This document shows, one piece after another, positions 5,477 to 5,688 of a DNA stretch of 5,688 bases. The stretch spans positions 1 through 5,688 of the forward strand of contig CALDEN010000305.1 in NCBI GenBank assembly GCA_937942405.1, in the 5' to 3' direction. Made by a program: the position numbers and the translations under genes. Within the stretch, counting starts at the first letter, position 1. Each line of letters starts with the position of its first letter. This DNA is from an uncultured Saprospiraceae bacterium (GTDB taxonomy: Bacteria > Bacteroidota > Bacteroidia > Chitinophagales > Saprospiraceae). A model generated the notes under the pieces. The model saw only the letters and a list, made by a program, of their open reading frames with translations, searched no databases and was not told where the DNA came from.

Positions 5477-5688
5477 ATGCTAGAAAATCAAGCTATACTT
5501 TCTCGAGAAAAACTGCAAACAGCCGCTAAGCTTTTAAAAGTGGTTGCACATCCGGTTAAACTTGAGATATTGCAACTCTTAGGAAACAGTGATGCGATGG
5601 ATGTATCTACTTTATGCGAGTCGATAGGTGCAGGTTGTGAGATCAGTATGATGTCTCATCACCTGGCCAAGATGAAAGACAATGGGAT
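5477..5688 (+). CDS. ArsR-family winged-helix transcriptional regulator (5' part, runs off the edge)
   Basis: The first 70 codons are visible. Residues 16-36 match the ArsR/SmtB opening helix (AAKLLKVVAHPVKLEILQLLG). Residues 43-70 form the helix-turn-helix (STLCESIG, then SMMSHHLAKMKDNGI), where S-HHLxxMK is the family's recognition-helix signature. Cysteines at 47 and 54 are visible, but the CxC metal box of arsenic and cadmium sensors (ELCVCDL-like) is not, so metal sensing cannot be claimed. Such proteins are usually autorepressing dimers that control a neighbouring gene, which here would lie beyond the window. ATG 5477 is chosen because it directly follows the promoter and gives the normal N-terminal length. 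No leader or Shine-Dalgarno would be present in the mRNA. Confidence 0.88.
   Translation, partial: MLENQAILSREKLQTAAKLLKVVAHPVKLEILQLLGNSDAMDVSTLCESIGAGCEISMMSHHLAKMKDNG

Noticed and set aside
5477..5688. Calling the ArsR protein an arsenic sensor (arsR)
   Set aside because: The usual CxC metal-binding box is not visible in the first 70 residues, and many ArsR-family members sense other signals; the downstream target gene is outside the window.

Overview
The window looks like chromosomal DNA from a member of the Bacteroidota. It is AT-rich. One gene product ends in a type IX secretion (T9SS) sorting domain, a system confined to that phylum. Two sites match the Bacteroidota promoter element TAnnTTTG, and the genes lack clear Shine-Dalgarno sequences. 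The genus cannot be told from the sequence; a marine or free-living flavobacterial, cytophagal or saprospiral lineage is only a guess. I see no tRNA, rRNA, CRISPR array, insertion sequence or phage gene.

Layout, left to right. Positions 1-66 may hold the start of a leftward gene that leaves the window (weak call). Positions 168-929 encode a NYN-domain (PIN-like nuclease fold) protein with a C-terminal OST-HTH/LOTUS-type domain. Positions 1010-3159 hold three rightward genes that look like one stress module: a Crp/Fnr-type regulator without a recognisable cAMP pocket, an NfsB-like FMN nitroreductase, and an HchA/Hsp31-type DJ-1 superfamily protein. The last two lie 5 bases apart and share a promoter-like sequence at 1632-1639. 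A strong terminator follows (3205-3239). A bidirectional hairpin (3294-3332) separates this block from a leftward gene, 3360-5165, encoding a 601-residue secreted protein. That protein has a signal peptide, three related beta-sandwich-like repeats and a T9SS sorting domain. After a 311-base intergenic stretch, an ArsR-type repressor begins at 5477 and runs off the right edge; its promoter sits so close to the ATG that its mRNA should be nearly leaderless.

How the genes may work together (inference): the nitroreductase and HchA-like protein would both deal with reactive electrophiles (quinones, nitro compounds, alpha-oxoaldehydes), and the Crp/Fnr-type protein is the obvious candidate regulator. 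A near-identical 19-base element lies upstream of both the regulator gene (933-951) and the nitroreductase-hchA pair (1612-1630), which fits shared control or autoregulation. The NYN protein, the secreted repeat protein and the ArsR gene show no clear functional link to this module.

Nothing here is an obviously new defence or mobile system. The points most worth checking are the shared upstream element with its promoter palindrome, the apparently altered metal site of the HchA-like protein, and the secreted protein built only of repeated binding-type modules.
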